Assembly: GCA_017454325.1 (NCBI GenBank)
Contig: JAFTDG010000128.1
Location: forward strand, 1-64,000
DNA from: Desulfovibrio sp.
GTDB taxonomy: Bacteria; Desulfobacterota; Desulfovibrionia; Desulfovibrionales; Desulfovibrionaceae
Reading direction: 5' to 3'
DNA: 64,000 bases
The translations under genes and the position numbers were made by a program. Positions within the stretch are counted from its first letter, which is position 1; every line of letters starts with the position of its first letter. Below are positions 1 to 8,630 of this stretch, one piece after another. The notes under the pieces were generated by a model that saw only the letters and a list, made by a program, of their open reading frames with translations, made no database searches and was not told where the DNA came from.

Positions 1-902
1 GAAAACAAGACGGCAGCCCCCACGAAGTTGCTGAAGATCAGTGTTTCCATGGAGTCGGGATCCCAGAACTTTCCCGCATTCATGGCCGTGAGCAGCTGCA
101 TTGCCGACGAAAGAGGCTCGTGTTCTATTTTTTCAACTTCTGCCCGAAATTCTTCTTCCTGCATCGGTTTTGAGTATAGATAGCCTTGAATATAGTTGCA
201 GCCTATGCTTTTCATATAGTCTGCTTGTTCCGCTGTCTCTACTCCCTCAACAATCAAAGGAGTGCCAAGCCATTTTGCCATTTGCACAATGGTATTGATA
301 ATAATACCGCCACGGCCTCCGATTTCACCTCTCAGAAAGGCCATATCAAGCTTAATGATATCAATATCGAGATTCTTTAATATATTTAATGAAGAATAAC
401 CGCTACCAAAATCATCCATTTCAACTATATAACCAAGCTTATGAAGATGACTGATAACACTTGTCATCAATTCCATTCCAGCAATCGCAGATGATTCTGT
501 AATTTCTATACGCAGGTATTTTACAGGAATATTATATTTTATTCTAATATTTTCAATTTCATCAACATAATCATGTCTATAAATATCGTGCCGTGATACA
601 TTTACAGAAATTGGTATTACCAATATATTCCTATCAATACATTCTTTCTGAAAACGGCAAACAGATTCAAAGAGATATATATCAGCTTGATAAATTAAAT
701 CATGTTTTTCAAGTACAGGTATGAAATCCACAGGGTATTGCATACCATACTCTGGATCGCGCCATCGCATCAGGGCTTCAGCCCCCACCATTCTTCCTGT
801 ACTGTGATTTATCTGCGCCTGGTAACAGGCATAGATGTGCTTTTCGCGCAGGGCCGTTTCAAAAGAATCAATGAGCTCCTGCTCGCTCATACGCTTTTCC
901 AT
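1..902 (-). CDS. EAL-domain c-di-GMP phosphodiesterase, 3' end outside window
   Basis: Hydrolyses cyclic di-GMP to linear pGpG. The reading frame is open from ATG at 902 to the window edge (300 codons seen), with GGAGG six bases before the start. The EAL domain fills about residues 10-250: EAL at 42-44, Asn100 in ISVNVSR, Glu132 in IEITES, Asp162-Asp163 in MDDFGSGYSS, Lys183 in IIKLD, Glu218 in VEGVET and Gln238 in QGYLYSKP. All residues known to bind metal or substrate in active EAL enzymes appear present, so an active enzyme is likely. No membrane segment or GGDEF domain is visible in the part seen; the segment after residue 270 looks like the linker into a C-terminal sensor domain that lies outside. 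It is transcribed divergently from the HD-GYP gene at 1189. Confidence 0.9.
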   Translation of the reverse strand, partial: MEKRMSEQELIDSFETALREKHIYACYQAQINHSTGRMVGAEALMRWRDPEYGMQYPVDFIPVLEKHDLIYQADIYLFESVCRFQKECIDRNILVIPISVNVSRHDIYRHDYVDEIENIRIKYNIPVKYLRIEITESSAIAGMELMTSVISHLHKLGYIVEMDDFGSGYSSLNILKNLDIDIIKLDMAFLRGEIGGRGGIIINTIVQMAKWLGTPLIVEGVETAEQADYMKSIGCNYIQGYLYSKPMQEEEFRAEVEKIEHEPLSSAMQLLTAMNAGKFWDPDSMETLIFSNFVGAAVLF

Positions 903-1188
903 GAAACACCTCCATTAAGACGAAACAAGGCGCAACCACACGAATAAGAAGGTCTTCCTAAGGCAATGCGTAACAAAGAGATAGTTCTGACATATCTGCT
1001 ACCGAACAAAATTGCAATGGCAGTAGCGCAGTCATTTTAACCGATGTGTATTCTTTATACTGATACGATAATGTCTAGAAAAATACTTGCCTTACGTCGA
1101 GACAAGCCGTACTTTCAAGGGCAGCACCAAATGCTTACAAGCCAACTAGCTAATATAATATAGTTATTTCATCAAGAAAGGAGAGTAC
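903..1188. other. divergent intergenic region between EAL and HD-GYP genes
   Basis: This 286-base spacer carries the 5' regions of two c-di-GMP phosphodiesterase genes. A perfect TATAAT lies at 1154-1159 on the plus strand, thirty bases before the HD-GYP start, but I find no convincing -35 element at the right spacing, so a promoter there is only possible. The ribosome binding site AAGGAGAG precedes the ATG at 1189. I see no RNA gene and no strong hairpin. Confidence 0.4.
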
Positions 1189-2379
1189 ATGCCTGTTCAG
1201 CATATTTCAGTAAATGATTTGCGTCCCGGCATGTATATTGTGGATACAGGAGCATCCTGGATTGACCATCCCTACCTCTATGCCAAGGAGGGACTGATTC
1301 GCTCACAGACCGAGGTAACAGAAATTATCCATCAAGGATATGCCGAAGCCTATTATGACCCCGAGCAATCAAATATAGCACCAGTGGAGCCCATTTCTGT
1401 TGACAACGCAGATGCATCTCGAGGTGCACCGGCTGTCGTTTCATTGGCAGAGGAACTCGATCAGGCCGAAAGCACCTATACTTCCTGCGTACAGCATGCC
1501 AAAGACTTCATGCTGGAAGCACGTAATGGCACTGTGGATTTAGAGGCTTCGCGCCCGCTGGTACATGGCATTATTGACAGCGTCAACCGCAACGTGGATG
1601 CACTCACCTCTCTGGCAAAGATCAAGCACTACGATGAATATACCTTTGCCCATTGTGTCAATGTTGCCATTTTTTCAGTTGCTTTTGGCAAATACCTGGG
1701 CTTAGACCAACAAAAGCTCTATTTGCTCGGCCAGGCAGGGTTATTTCATGACCTTGGCAAAATGCGTGTACCCGTGGAGATACTCAATGCGCCACGCCGC
1801 CTGACGGACGAAGAATTTGCGGTTATGAAAACACACGCGCAGCTGGGTAAGGATACCCTTGCCACTGTTAAAGGCGTGGCTCCTGAAATTCTGCAGGGAG
1901 CGGGGCAGCATCACGAACGGCACGATGGTTCCGGGTATCCTGACCATCTTGTCGGCTCACATATCAGTCCCTACGGTCGCATCATTTCCGTAGCGGATTG
2001 CTATGATGCCCTTTCGGCCAAACGCGTGTACAAGGAAGCCATGCCCCCAACTAAAGCTCTGTCCATCATGTTTGAAATGCGCAAGGGAGCCTGGAGCCCC
2101 GGTCTTTTGGAGCAATTCATCAAGATGCTGGGCATCTACCCTGTAGGGACACCGGTTCGCCTGTCTTCAGGGTTTACTGGTGTTGTAGCCAAAACAAACC
2201 CCACGCTCCCTTTACAGCCCGTTGCCGCTGTTATACAGGCGCCCAACGGCCAGGGAATTGAGCCACCCAGGCCCATAGATCTCTCCAAACATCAGGACAT
2301 CAAGATTGCCCAGCCGCTGTCCGCCAGTGAAGCCACCGGCATAGACATTCTTTCCGTACTGAAGTCTTTACACACCTAG
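1189..2379 (+). CDS. HD-GYP domain c-di-GMP phosphodiesterase (DUF3391 N-terminus)
   Basis: Predicted cytoplasmic phosphodiesterase for cyclic di-GMP, 396 residues. The N-terminal 60 residues resemble the DUF3391 domain that precedes many HD-GYP modules (VNDLRPGMYI...). The HD-GYP domain covers about residues 125-330: His155 in AHCVNVA, the HD pair His187-Asp188 in GLFHDLGK, His241-His242 in HHERHDGSGYP with the GYP triad at 249-251, and the DCYDAL segment. All metal-binding positions of the family are visible, so catalysis is expected. The ATG at 1189 follows AAGGAGAG. The neighbouring divergent EAL gene suggests that both control the same signal. No receiver or sensor domain is present, so the input is unknown. 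Confidence 0.9.
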   Translation: MPVQHISVNDLRPGMYIVDTGASWIDHPYLYAKEGLIRSQTEVTEIIHQGYAEAYYDPEQSNIAPVEPISVDNADASRGAPAVVSLAEELDQAESTYTSCVQHAKDFMLEARNGTVDLEASRPLVHGIIDSVNRNVDALTSLAKIKHYDEYTFAHCVNVAIFSVAFGKYLGLDQQKLYLLGQAGLFHDLGKMRVPVEILNAPRRLTDEEFAVMKTHAQLGKDTLATVKGVAPEILQGAGQHHERHDGSGYPDHLVGSHISPYGRIISVADCYDALSAKRVYKEAMPPTKALSIMFEMRKGAWSPGLLEQFIKMLGIYPVGTPVRLSSGFTGVVAKTNPTLPLQPVAAVIQAPNGQGIEPPRPIDLSKHQDIKIAQPLSASEATGIDILSVLKSLHT

Positions 2380-2423
2380 CTGCTGGCCTTCAGGGTTGCA
2401 TGCCGCCACAGTACACACACCAG

Positions 2424-2463
2424 AAAGGAAAAAGCGCCATAGCACAATGGTACCATGACGCTT
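2424..2463 (-). terminator. intrinsic terminator after dapA
   Basis: Read on the minus strand, AAGCGTCAT (2463-2455) pairs with ATGGCGCTT (2440-2432) across a 14-base loop, with one G-U pair, and is followed by five T residues (2433-2429). It lies about 20 bases beyond the dapA stop codon and would end the long minus-strand unit that begins at 13118. The HD-GYP gene reads towards it from the other side. Confidence 0.6.
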
Positions 2464-2482
2464 CCTGAAAAAGTCCGAAAAA

Positions 2483-3361
2483 CTACAGCAGCTGCTGTGC
2501 ACGAAGCACATCTATAAGCTTCTGTTTTGCCACTTCACCCATGGGGCATAAGGGCAATCGCATTTCTGCGTTAATGAGCCCCATAAGGCCAAGAGCAGTC
2601 TTGACGGGAATAGGATTGCTCTCAAAGAAAAGGGCTTCGTGCAACGGGAAAAGGCTGTGATGTATTTGTTGTGCAGCAGGCAGGTCTCCCTTGGCAAAAG
2701 CATTGCACATGGCTGACACGCGTCCAGGCACAAGATTCGATGTGACGGAAATAACGCCCTTGCCTCCCAGGGCCATCAGAGAAAGTGCAGAGAGATCATC
2801 ACCGGAAAGCACACTGAAGCCTTCGGGGCATTGTTCCAGGATGCGGCTTCCCTGCGCCATGTCACCCGTAGCCTCCTTCACGCCGACGATATTAGGGCAG
2901 TCATGCGCCAGGCGGGCCAATGTTGCAGGCGCAAGGCTACAGCCTGTGCGCCCCGGCACATTATAGGGGACAAGAGGGAAATCAACTGCCTGCGCGATAG
3001 CTTTGAAATGGAGATATAACCCCTCTTGCGTGGGCTTGTTGTAGTAGGGCGTAATCAGCAGCGCTCCGTCGGCACCGGCTTTCTGCGCAAAACGCGCAAG
3101 GCGGATAGCCTCTGTGGTATTATTGGAACCTGCTCCCGCCAGCACGGGGACGCGCCCCTTGGCCTGATCAATACAAATTTCTATAACCCGCTCATGTTCC
3201 TCATGAGAGAGTGTGGCGGATTCTCCCGTGGTGCCGCAGGGTACAAGACCATGAATGCCTTCCGTTATCTGTCGCTCAATAAACGCACGATAGCCTTCTT
3301 CGTCCAAGGTATTATTCTTGAATGGAGTGACGAGAGCCGTCAAAGCACCTGAAAATTGCAT
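2483..3361 (-). CDS. dapA: 4-hydroxy-tetrahydrodipicolinate synthase
   Basis: Condenses pyruvate with aspartate semialdehyde in the first committed step to lysine and meso-diaminopimelate, in the cytoplasm. The 292-residue length is the usual one. The TIM-barrel motifs are clear: ALVTPF at 9-14, CGTTGES at 42-48 (the paired threonines of the proton relay), YYNKPTQEG at 106-114, the catalytic tyrosine Tyr133 in YNVPGRTG, the Schiff-base lysine Lys162 in VKEATGD, and the SGDD segment. The ATG at 3361 is preceded by GGAG six bases upstream. It is the last gene of the minus-strand unit, 27 bases after the FlhG-like ATPase gene, and is followed by a terminator. Confidence 0.97.
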   Translation of the reverse strand: MQFSGALTALVTPFKNNTLDEEGYRAFIERQITEGIHGLVPCGTTGESATLSHEEHERVIEICIDQAKGRVPVLAGAGSNNTTEAIRLARFAQKAGADGALLITPYYNKPTQEGLYLHFKAIAQAVDFPLVPYNVPGRTGCSLAPATLARLAHDCPNIVGVKEATGDMAQGSRILEQCPEGFSVLSGDDLSALSLMALGGKGVISVTSNLVPGRVSAMCNAFAKGDLPAAQQIHHSLFPLHEALFFESNPIPVKTALGLMGLINAEMRLPLCPMGEVAKQKLIDVLRAQQLL

Positions 3362-3388
3362 GGGAGACTCCTGCTGTTTTTGGTCAAA

Positions 3389-4201
3389 TTACTTTTCTGT
3401 GGGCAAAGGTTGCAACACAGTCCGCGCCCCCAGCCAGTCAAGCATGCTCAAGCGCAGCTGCTGCAGGCGCCCTGCCACCGTACGGATATCATGGGCCGCT
3501 GCGCTCGTTGGAGCATAACGCATAAGAGGCTGCTGGCGGCAAACAGCCTCGGTCAATTTTTTATCATTGCGCACATGACCAAGGAATAATGGCTCAATAT
3601 GCAGGAAATGACGGCAGGCTCCGTGCAATTTTTCAAAAGAAGCCTTGGCTTCTGCAGTAGATGATGCCTGATTAACCAGCACCATAAATTCACGCAACCC
3701 ATAACGGTTATTGAGTACCTTGATCAGGGCATAACTATCCGTCAGGGAAGTCGGCTCCGGCGTAATGATCACTATACGCACCGACGCTAAAGCAGCAAAT
3801 GTCTGTACCGTTCCTGAAATGCCGGCCCCGAGATCCATAAATACAAAGTCGTAATTATGTAACACCGGCTCCAGGCGTGAGAGCAGCAAATCACGCATAT
3901 CCGGCTGCAATTCCGTTAATTCTGGCACACCTGATGCAGCAGGAAGCACGTCAAATCCTTCAGACTTGACCCTGTACAGCACATCATCAATGCTGGCTTC
4001 ACCCAGCAGGGCTGTCTGGAGGTTGCCCTCAGGAGTTATGCCCAGCAATACGTCCAGATTAGCCAAGCCCAGATCACAGTCCATAAGTAAGGCCTTGAAC
4101 TCTGCATCGCGCAAAGCACACGCCAGATTGAGTGTCATGTTAGTCTTACCGACGCCGCCCTTGCCGCTCAACAGGGCGACACTCAAAGTTGTGTTCACCA
4201 T
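3389..4201 (-). CDS. FlhG/MinD-family ATPase, paralogue of the flagellar FlhG
   Basis: A 270-residue ATPase of the ParA/MinD class. The deviant Walker A motif SGKGGVGKTN is at residues 12-21, the Walker B segment is VFMDLGAGIS, and the ITPEPTSLTDSYALIK block is shared nearly word for word with the flagellar FlhG encoded at 45042-45851. It is therefore a FlhG paralogue rather than a cell-division MinD. It overlaps the preceding degenerate GGDEF gene by ATGA and has its own GGGAG ribosome binding site. What it positions or regulates is not evident from the sequence. Its location between prfB and dapA, together with a c-di-GMP-like protein, suggests coupling of motility or polarity to growth, but this is inference. 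Confidence 0.85.
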   Translation of the reverse strand: MVNTTLSVALLSGKGGVGKTNMTLNLACALRDAEFKALLMDCDLGLANLDVLLGITPEGNLQTALLGEASIDDVLYRVKSEGFDVLPAASGVPELTELQPDMRDLLLSRLEPVLHNYDFVFMDLGAGISGTVQTFAALASVRIVIITPEPTSLTDSYALIKVLNNRYGLREFMVLVNQASSTAEAKASFEKLHGACRHFLHIEPLFLGHVRNDKKLTEAVCRQQPLMRYAPTSAAAHDIRTVAGRLQQLRLSMLDWLGARTVLQPLPTEK

Positions 4202-5031
4202 CAGTTGCTCCCAAAAAAGAGGAATCGTTTTTCACTAGAATGCACAAGTGTGTTTCTCTTATCTAATGCATCGCCCCCTGCAATGGAAATATGCCCATTT
4301 CTTTGTTCAAGGGCTTCGTGAAGAGCATGCTCGCACTGCTGAAGAAGCATGGGCGGAGAAGATCGTTCATGCGAATCAAAACAGGCAATGCCTACGGCAC
4401 ATACTGGAGGAATGGCATCCCCTCCCTTTGCAGCACAGAGCTTTGCTGCAAGGGCAGAAAACTTTTTTTGCATATCCTCTGCCATGAGACGCGCATGCAG
4501 AAGGCCCACACCAGGCAACACCAGCACATAACGTCCCGGCCCCGTATTCCCGAGACTGTCGCACTCTTCCCGACATTGGGCAAGGCAGTTTACCAAACCT
4601 GAATCAAGCGCATCTAGGGTTTTGGGGGGAAGCTCGCGGGAAAGAGCATCCCTGCCTTGCAATGTTACCTCCATGATGGCAAGTTCGCCACCGGTTCGTG
4701 AGAGACGCAGCAGCTCTCGCTGGATCTGTTCAGAAACCAGTTCATTGAGGAGTATCTGAGCCAAATGTGGTGAGACCCCGGCAGTTTTTCCTGTACTGTC
4801 TGCTTCAGAAAACAACGCCGGTCCAACGGGCAATGCACACCAACGGCCTGAGAGATTGTTGCGGTAAAATTCACGCCAATGCCCCAAGTCTACGCCTGGC
4901 AACAGGCGCGCCACAAGCACTGCTGCGTCATTTTGGCTCTTTTTTCTCCGTCCTTTTGCTGTGCCACCGTGTATCTGCTGGAAGGCCAGCAGTTCCTCAG
5001 CAAGCTCAGTAAACTCAGTGTTGTTGCTCAT
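4201..5031 (-). CDS. degenerate GGDEF-like protein
   Basis: A 276-residue protein that I place, with caution, in the diguanylate cyclase fold. The C-terminal half (about residues 115-260) has the typical alternation (LAIMEVTLQGRD, RYVLVLPGVGLLHARLMAEDMQKKF, AVGIACFDSHE), but the signature position reads GPGRY instead of GGDEF. Without the catalytic acid, cyclase activity is unlikely; it may be a receptor or scaffold. The N-terminal 60 residues carry a basic stretch (KGRRKK). I chose the ATG at 5031 because it overlaps the prfB stop by only a few codons and the upstream extension is not protein-like. No clear Shine-Dalgarno is seen, so translation is probably coupled to prfB. It overlaps the next gene by ATGA. 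Confidence 0.65.
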   Translation of the reverse strand: MSNNTEFTELAEELLAFQQIHGGTAKGRRKKSQNDAAVLVARLLPGVDLGHWREFYRNNLSGRWCALPVGPALFSEADSTGKTAGVSPHLAQILLNELVSEQIQRELLRLSRTGGELAIMEVTLQGRDALSRELPPKTLDALDSGLVNCLAQCREECDSLGNTGPGRYVLVLPGVGLLHARLMAEDMQKKFSALAAKLCAAKGGDAIPPVCAVGIACFDSHERSSPPMLLQQCEHALHEALEQRNGHISIAGGDALDKRNTLVHSSEKRFLFFGSN

Positions 5032-6128
5032 GACGGTACAAAAGATAATCGTGTTGAAAAACATCAATCTGGCCGTCCAAAACGCCATCGACATCGCTCG
5101 ATTCCGTTCCTGTTCGATGGTCTTTGACCAGTCGATACGGCTGTAGCGTATAGGTACGAATCTGGCTGCCGAATGCTATAGCATCTTTACCGGCGTATTC
5201 AGCCTGCAATTCGGCCTCACGTTTTTGAACTTCCAGATTATACAATCGGGCGCGCAGGACACGCATAGCCGAATCTTTATTGCGGTGCTGGGACCGTTCA
5301 TTCTGACATTGTACAGAAATACCCGTAGGTAAATGAGTAACACGCACGGCCGAACTCGTCGTATTGACGCCCTGCCCTCCAGGCCCACTTGAGCGGAAGA
5401 TATCCACACGGATGTCTGATTCCTTAATGTCCAGCTTGATGTCATTACCAGCATCGGGAATAACATCAACGGAAGCAAAGGATGTGTGACGACGCCCAGA
5501 AGCATCAAAGGGGGAAATGCGGATGAGGCGGTGGATACCCTTTTCACTTTTCAGAAAACCATACGCATGTGGCCCCGCAATGCGCAGCGTAACGCTTTTG
5601 AGACCGGCTTCATCTCCAGGCAGATAATCCAGTTCTTCCGTCACATAGCCACGTCGCAGAGCCCACCGTGTATACATGCGTAACAACATTTCAGCCCAGT
5701 CCTGTGACTCTGTGCCACCCGCGCCTGGATGGATTTCAAGAATGGCATCCTGATTATCCTCTTCAGCGGAAAGCAGCATCACAAGTTCCGTCTCATCCAA
5801 AAGAGCTTCGAGTTCCCTCATCTGCGCTTCAAGAGACTCTACTGCTTCAGGGTCTTCATTCTCAGCAGCCAGCTCCTGCCACTCTAACATGTCGTCGTGG
5901 CAGCCTTTTAGGCGTATGAGCCGCGCCACTTCATCCTCAAGATGCCGTTTTTCTTGAAGAACAGGTGTGAGTGCATCGGGTTTATCCCAGGCACCAGGGC
6001 GTGAAAGTTCTTCCTCTATTTCCTGCAGCCGCTGTTTACTGGAAGCGACGTCAAAGACGCCCCCAAAGGGCAGTAAAACGTTGCGTAAGGCTTTGGCAGG
6101 CGGGGCGCAGATCAGTAAGTTGGAGCAT
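5015..6128 (-). CDS. prfB: peptide chain release factor 2, with programmed +1 frameshift
   Basis: Release factor 2 reads UGA and UAA and triggers peptidyl-tRNA hydrolysis. The gene starts at ATG 6128 with a 25-codon first frame that ends in CTT TGA at 6056-6051; the second frame resumes with GAC and runs to the stop at 5015, giving 370 residues, the normal RF2 size. The second frame shows the anticodon-like SPF tripeptide (SPFDASGRRH) and the catalytic GGQ in SGPGGQGVNTTSSAVR. The short N-terminal frame matches the start of RF2 in other bacteria. It begins 16 bases after lnt and overlaps the following gene slightly. Annotators often miss the first 25 codons and start the gene internally near 5929. 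Confidence 0.95.
6050..6064 (-). promoter_or_regulatory. RF2 autoregulatory frameshift site
   Basis: On the minus strand the order is GGGGG (6064-6060), CGT, CTT, TGA (6053-6051), C (6050). This matches the known RF2 recoding site: an internal Shine-Dalgarno-like G run three bases before the CUU slip codon, an in-frame UGA and a following C. When RF2 is scarce, ribosomes pause on UGA and slip +1. The spacing is the same as I remember for Escherichia coli. Confidence 0.95.
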
Positions 6129-6144
6129 AAAAAATATGTTTTGG

Positions 6145-7734
6145 TTAAGGGTGAAGGGCTTGTGTACTACGACGCGAAACCATGAAACAAAGCAGCAAGA
6201 CAACCAAAAAAGCTGTTGCAAGTAAGGGAAGCCAGGGGGCATACCTGTGGTACAAACTGGATTCGTGTTCCAGCAAGGCGCGCCCCCAGAGGGTTTGCGT
6301 GGTAAATTGCGCCCCCTGCAAGACCAAACGCCCCCGTGTATCCACTATGGCAGAGATGCCGGTATTGGTTCCTCGCAGAATCCATCGGTTCTGCTCAATT
6401 GCACGCAAGGTTGTTAAATACAGATGCTGGCGTGCCGCTGGTGTATTGCCAAACCACCCGTCATTGCTGATATCCACAAGGATATTGGCCCCGTCCTCCA
6501 CGCGCTGCTGTGCAAGCCACGGGAATATGCCTTCATAACAAATGAGCACGCCCAGAGCAAGGTTGCCATCTCGCAAAGGAGCGCTGGATTGCCCCTCGCT
6601 GTATACCCCTACACCTTGTAGCAGTGCCTCTAGGAACTGCCAGTCAAGCCACTCAGGCAGATATTCTCCAAAAGGGACAAGATGTTCCTTGTCATAGTAG
6701 CCTATTGTCGTGCCATCTTTTCCAAGCAAAAAGGCGCGATTGTATATCTTTGACTCCGTATGCGTGGAATTATTTTCCCTCCCGGGAGCACCAAGCAATA
6801 ACAGGGCATCACTGCGAGCGACCAATGCCCTGATGCGTGGCGTGAGCAAGCGATTATCCTCGAAAAAAAAAGGCATTGCCGTTTCCGGCCAAAGGATAAG
6901 TGGATTTTTGTGAGGATGAGTGGCTAACGCCTGCTCGGTGAGTGTCAGGTAAAGATCAACAGTTTGGCGCTGAAATGATGGCACCCACTTTTGATTTTGA
7001 TCAATATTGCCCTCAACAAACAGTACTTCCAGTGCGTCCGGATTATCAGAATTGCTGGAAACTGGCAGGGCAGAAAGCTGTCGCCATCCATAGCTGAAAA
7101 GTCCAATCACCAGGAGGCCTCCGGCTGCCAGCATCATAACACCACGCTGTCTGCCAAGAAAACCGAAGGCACAAAGAAGTATTGCAGTCGTCCAAAGCCC
7201 GGCGAGGGCATAACCACCCAGCACATTAGCAAACTGCACCATCACAGGCCATGCGGCAAGTGCCCCTGAGACAGAAAGCCATGGGAAACCAAGAACACAC
7301 GCTCCGCATTCCTCAAGAAGAAACCAGGCAATTCCCAATAGAATAGCCTGCCCCCAGGCGGGCAGATGACGCCATTGATATGCTGCAGCAGCAAAGATAC
7401 CACCGGCAAAGGTAACACAGGCAGTAATGAATATGGCGCAGCCCATGGCTGGCAACCAAGGCAGACCGCCCACATTGTGTACAGGCAAGGCCAGCCAGTA
7501 CAGTGTTGCCAGACCACCGCCCATTGAGCAAAGCCAACCTATGCGCAATGCGGACAGACAGGATAGCGATGTACGCCCTAAAAAGACCAGTCCAAGAGGC
7601 CAAAGGAGTATCAACGGTGGCAGATGTATCACATCATTGGCAAAGCCCAGCCACATGCCTGTAAAGACACCAAGGCCCATAAGAATACGATGGAGCATGG
7701 CAGGCCCCCAAGTTACACTCGGGAGTATTTTCAT
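6145..7734 (-). CDS. lnt: apolipoprotein N-acyltransferase
   Basis: Transfers an acyl chain from phospholipid to the amino group of the N-terminal cysteine of diacylated lipoproteins, the last step of lipoprotein maturation, in the inner membrane facing the periplasm. The 529-residue protein has several hydrophobic helices in residues 10-215, then a nitrilase-type domain from about 235 to 490. The catalytic triad is visible as Glu284 (ILWPETAMPF), Lys349 (YDKEHLVPFGEYLP) and Cys399 (GVLICYEGIFP). A final membrane segment follows near residue 500. The start overlaps the corC stop as ATGA. The corC-lnt order is the same as in many proteobacteria. The window itself encodes several lipoproteins that would be its substrates. 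Confidence 0.97.
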   Translation of the reverse strand: MKILPSVTWGPAMLHRILMGLGVFTGMWLGFANDVIHLPPLILLWPLGLVFLGRTSLSCLSALRIGWLCSMGGGLATLYWLALPVHNVGGLPWLPAMGCAIFITACVTFAGGIFAAAAYQWRHLPAWGQAILLGIAWFLLEECGACVLGFPWLSVSGALAAWPVMVQFANVLGGYALAGLWTTAILLCAFGFLGRQRGVMMLAAGGLLVIGLFSYGWRQLSALPVSSNSDNPDALEVLFVEGNIDQNQKWVPSFQRQTVDLYLTLTEQALATHPHKNPLILWPETAMPFFFEDNRLLTPRIRALVARSDALLLLGAPGRENNSTHTESKIYNRAFLLGKDGTTIGYYDKEHLVPFGEYLPEWLDWQFLEALLQGVGVYSEGQSSAPLRDGNLALGVLICYEGIFPWLAQQRVEDGANILVDISNDGWFGNTPAARQHLYLTTLRAIEQNRWILRGTNTGISAIVDTRGRLVLQGAQFTTQTLWGRALLEHESSLYHRYAPWLPLLATAFLVVLLLCFMVSRRSTQALHP

Positions 7735-8603
7735 GCTCCCGCTGCAGCCTCTTCAGGCAGCAACGTCTCGTGATCTGCTGGTTCCATGCGTAATTTCTGA
7801 ATGAGCTTGCGATCGGCTTCCAGTACAGTAAATATCCAGCCTTGCAAGGCAAATTGTTCATCCTTTTCAGGCACATGCCCTGCCTCCATACTGAGGTATC
7901 CACCAATGGTATCCACTTCATCAGAATTCAGGTTGACACCCAATTCCTTCAGATCTTCCAGCATGGCGCGTCCTGTAAGTTCATAGACACCTTCACCCAC
8001 AGGACGGATATCCTCTTCACGAGGGGCATCGTGCTCGTCTTCAATATCCCCCACAATTTCCTCAAGCACATCTTCAATAGTGATAAGGCCCGAAGTCCCA
8101 CCGTATTCGTCCAGTGCTATGGCAATATGCTGCTTGCTGGCACGAAATTCCTGCAAAAGGGTGCGTATAGACTTGGTTTCAGGAACAAAGAAAGGCTCAC
8201 GCATAACTGAAGCAACAGAAGGAGCATCTCCTTCATGATCCAGCAAGCTACTGAGCACATCTTTAGCGTGAAGGATGCCTACTATGTTATCGCGTGTCTC
8301 CTTAAAGACGGGGATACGCGAATGCCCTGAACGTACTATGACGCGAGCGACTTCTTTCAAGGGGATGTCATCGGAAACACAGTCAATGTCAGTGCGAGGG
8401 GTCATGGTATCCTGCACCTGCAGTTCGTCAAAACGAAGGATACCAAGCAGCATAGATTCCTCATCAGGCTCCACTTCCCCATCTGCTCTCGCTTCTACAA
8501 TGGCTTTTTCAAGCGATTCCTGATTGTCGTGCCCAAACAATCTGCATAGGCGCGACCAGATGGTACTGTGCCCTTCTGTGCCGTCGTCCAAAACAACCTC
8601 CAT
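7731..8603 (-). CDS. corC: CorC/HlyC-type CBS-domain protein
   Basis: A 290-residue cytoplasmic protein with two CBS domains (about residues 65-185; MTPRTDIDCV, GHSRIPVFKETRDNIVGILHAKDVL, DEYGGTSGLITIEDVLEEIVGDIEDEHD) followed by a CorC_HlyC transporter-associated domain (GVYELTGRAMLEDLKELGV...DTIGGYL). The membrane DUF21 domain found in larger relatives is absent, as in the YbeX/CorC group. Family members are linked to magnesium/cobalt efflux and, in enterobacteria, to ribosome-associated functions; the exact role here is open. It overlaps lnt by ATGA and lies 27 bases after the PilZ gene. Symbol by family and by the corC-lnt gene order. Confidence 0.85.
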   Translation of the reverse strand: MEVVLDDGTEGHSTIWSRLCRLFGHDNQESLEKAIVEARADGEVEPDEESMLLGILRFDELQVQDTMTPRTDIDCVSDDIPLKEVARVIVRSGHSRIPVFKETRDNIVGILHAKDVLSSLLDHEGDAPSVASVMREPFFVPETKSIRTLLQEFRASKQHIAIALDEYGGTSGLITIEDVLEEIVGDIEDEHDAPREEDIRPVGEGVYELTGRAMLEDLKELGVNLNSDEVDTIGGYLSMEAGHVPEKDEQFALQGWIFTVLEADRKLIQKLRMEPADHETLLPEEAAAGA

Positions 8604-8630
8604 TGTTGACAGGGAAAACTATCAGTGTGT

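Noticed and set aside
1-947. Small plus-strand frames in the first kilobase
   Set aside because: They are shadows of the EAL gene on the minus strand, whose translation shows all catalytic motifs.
4349-4602. Several overlapping small plus-strand frames within the degenerate GGDEF gene
   Set aside because: They have no ribosome binding sites and overlap one another; the minus-strand gene, coupled to both neighbours, explains the region.
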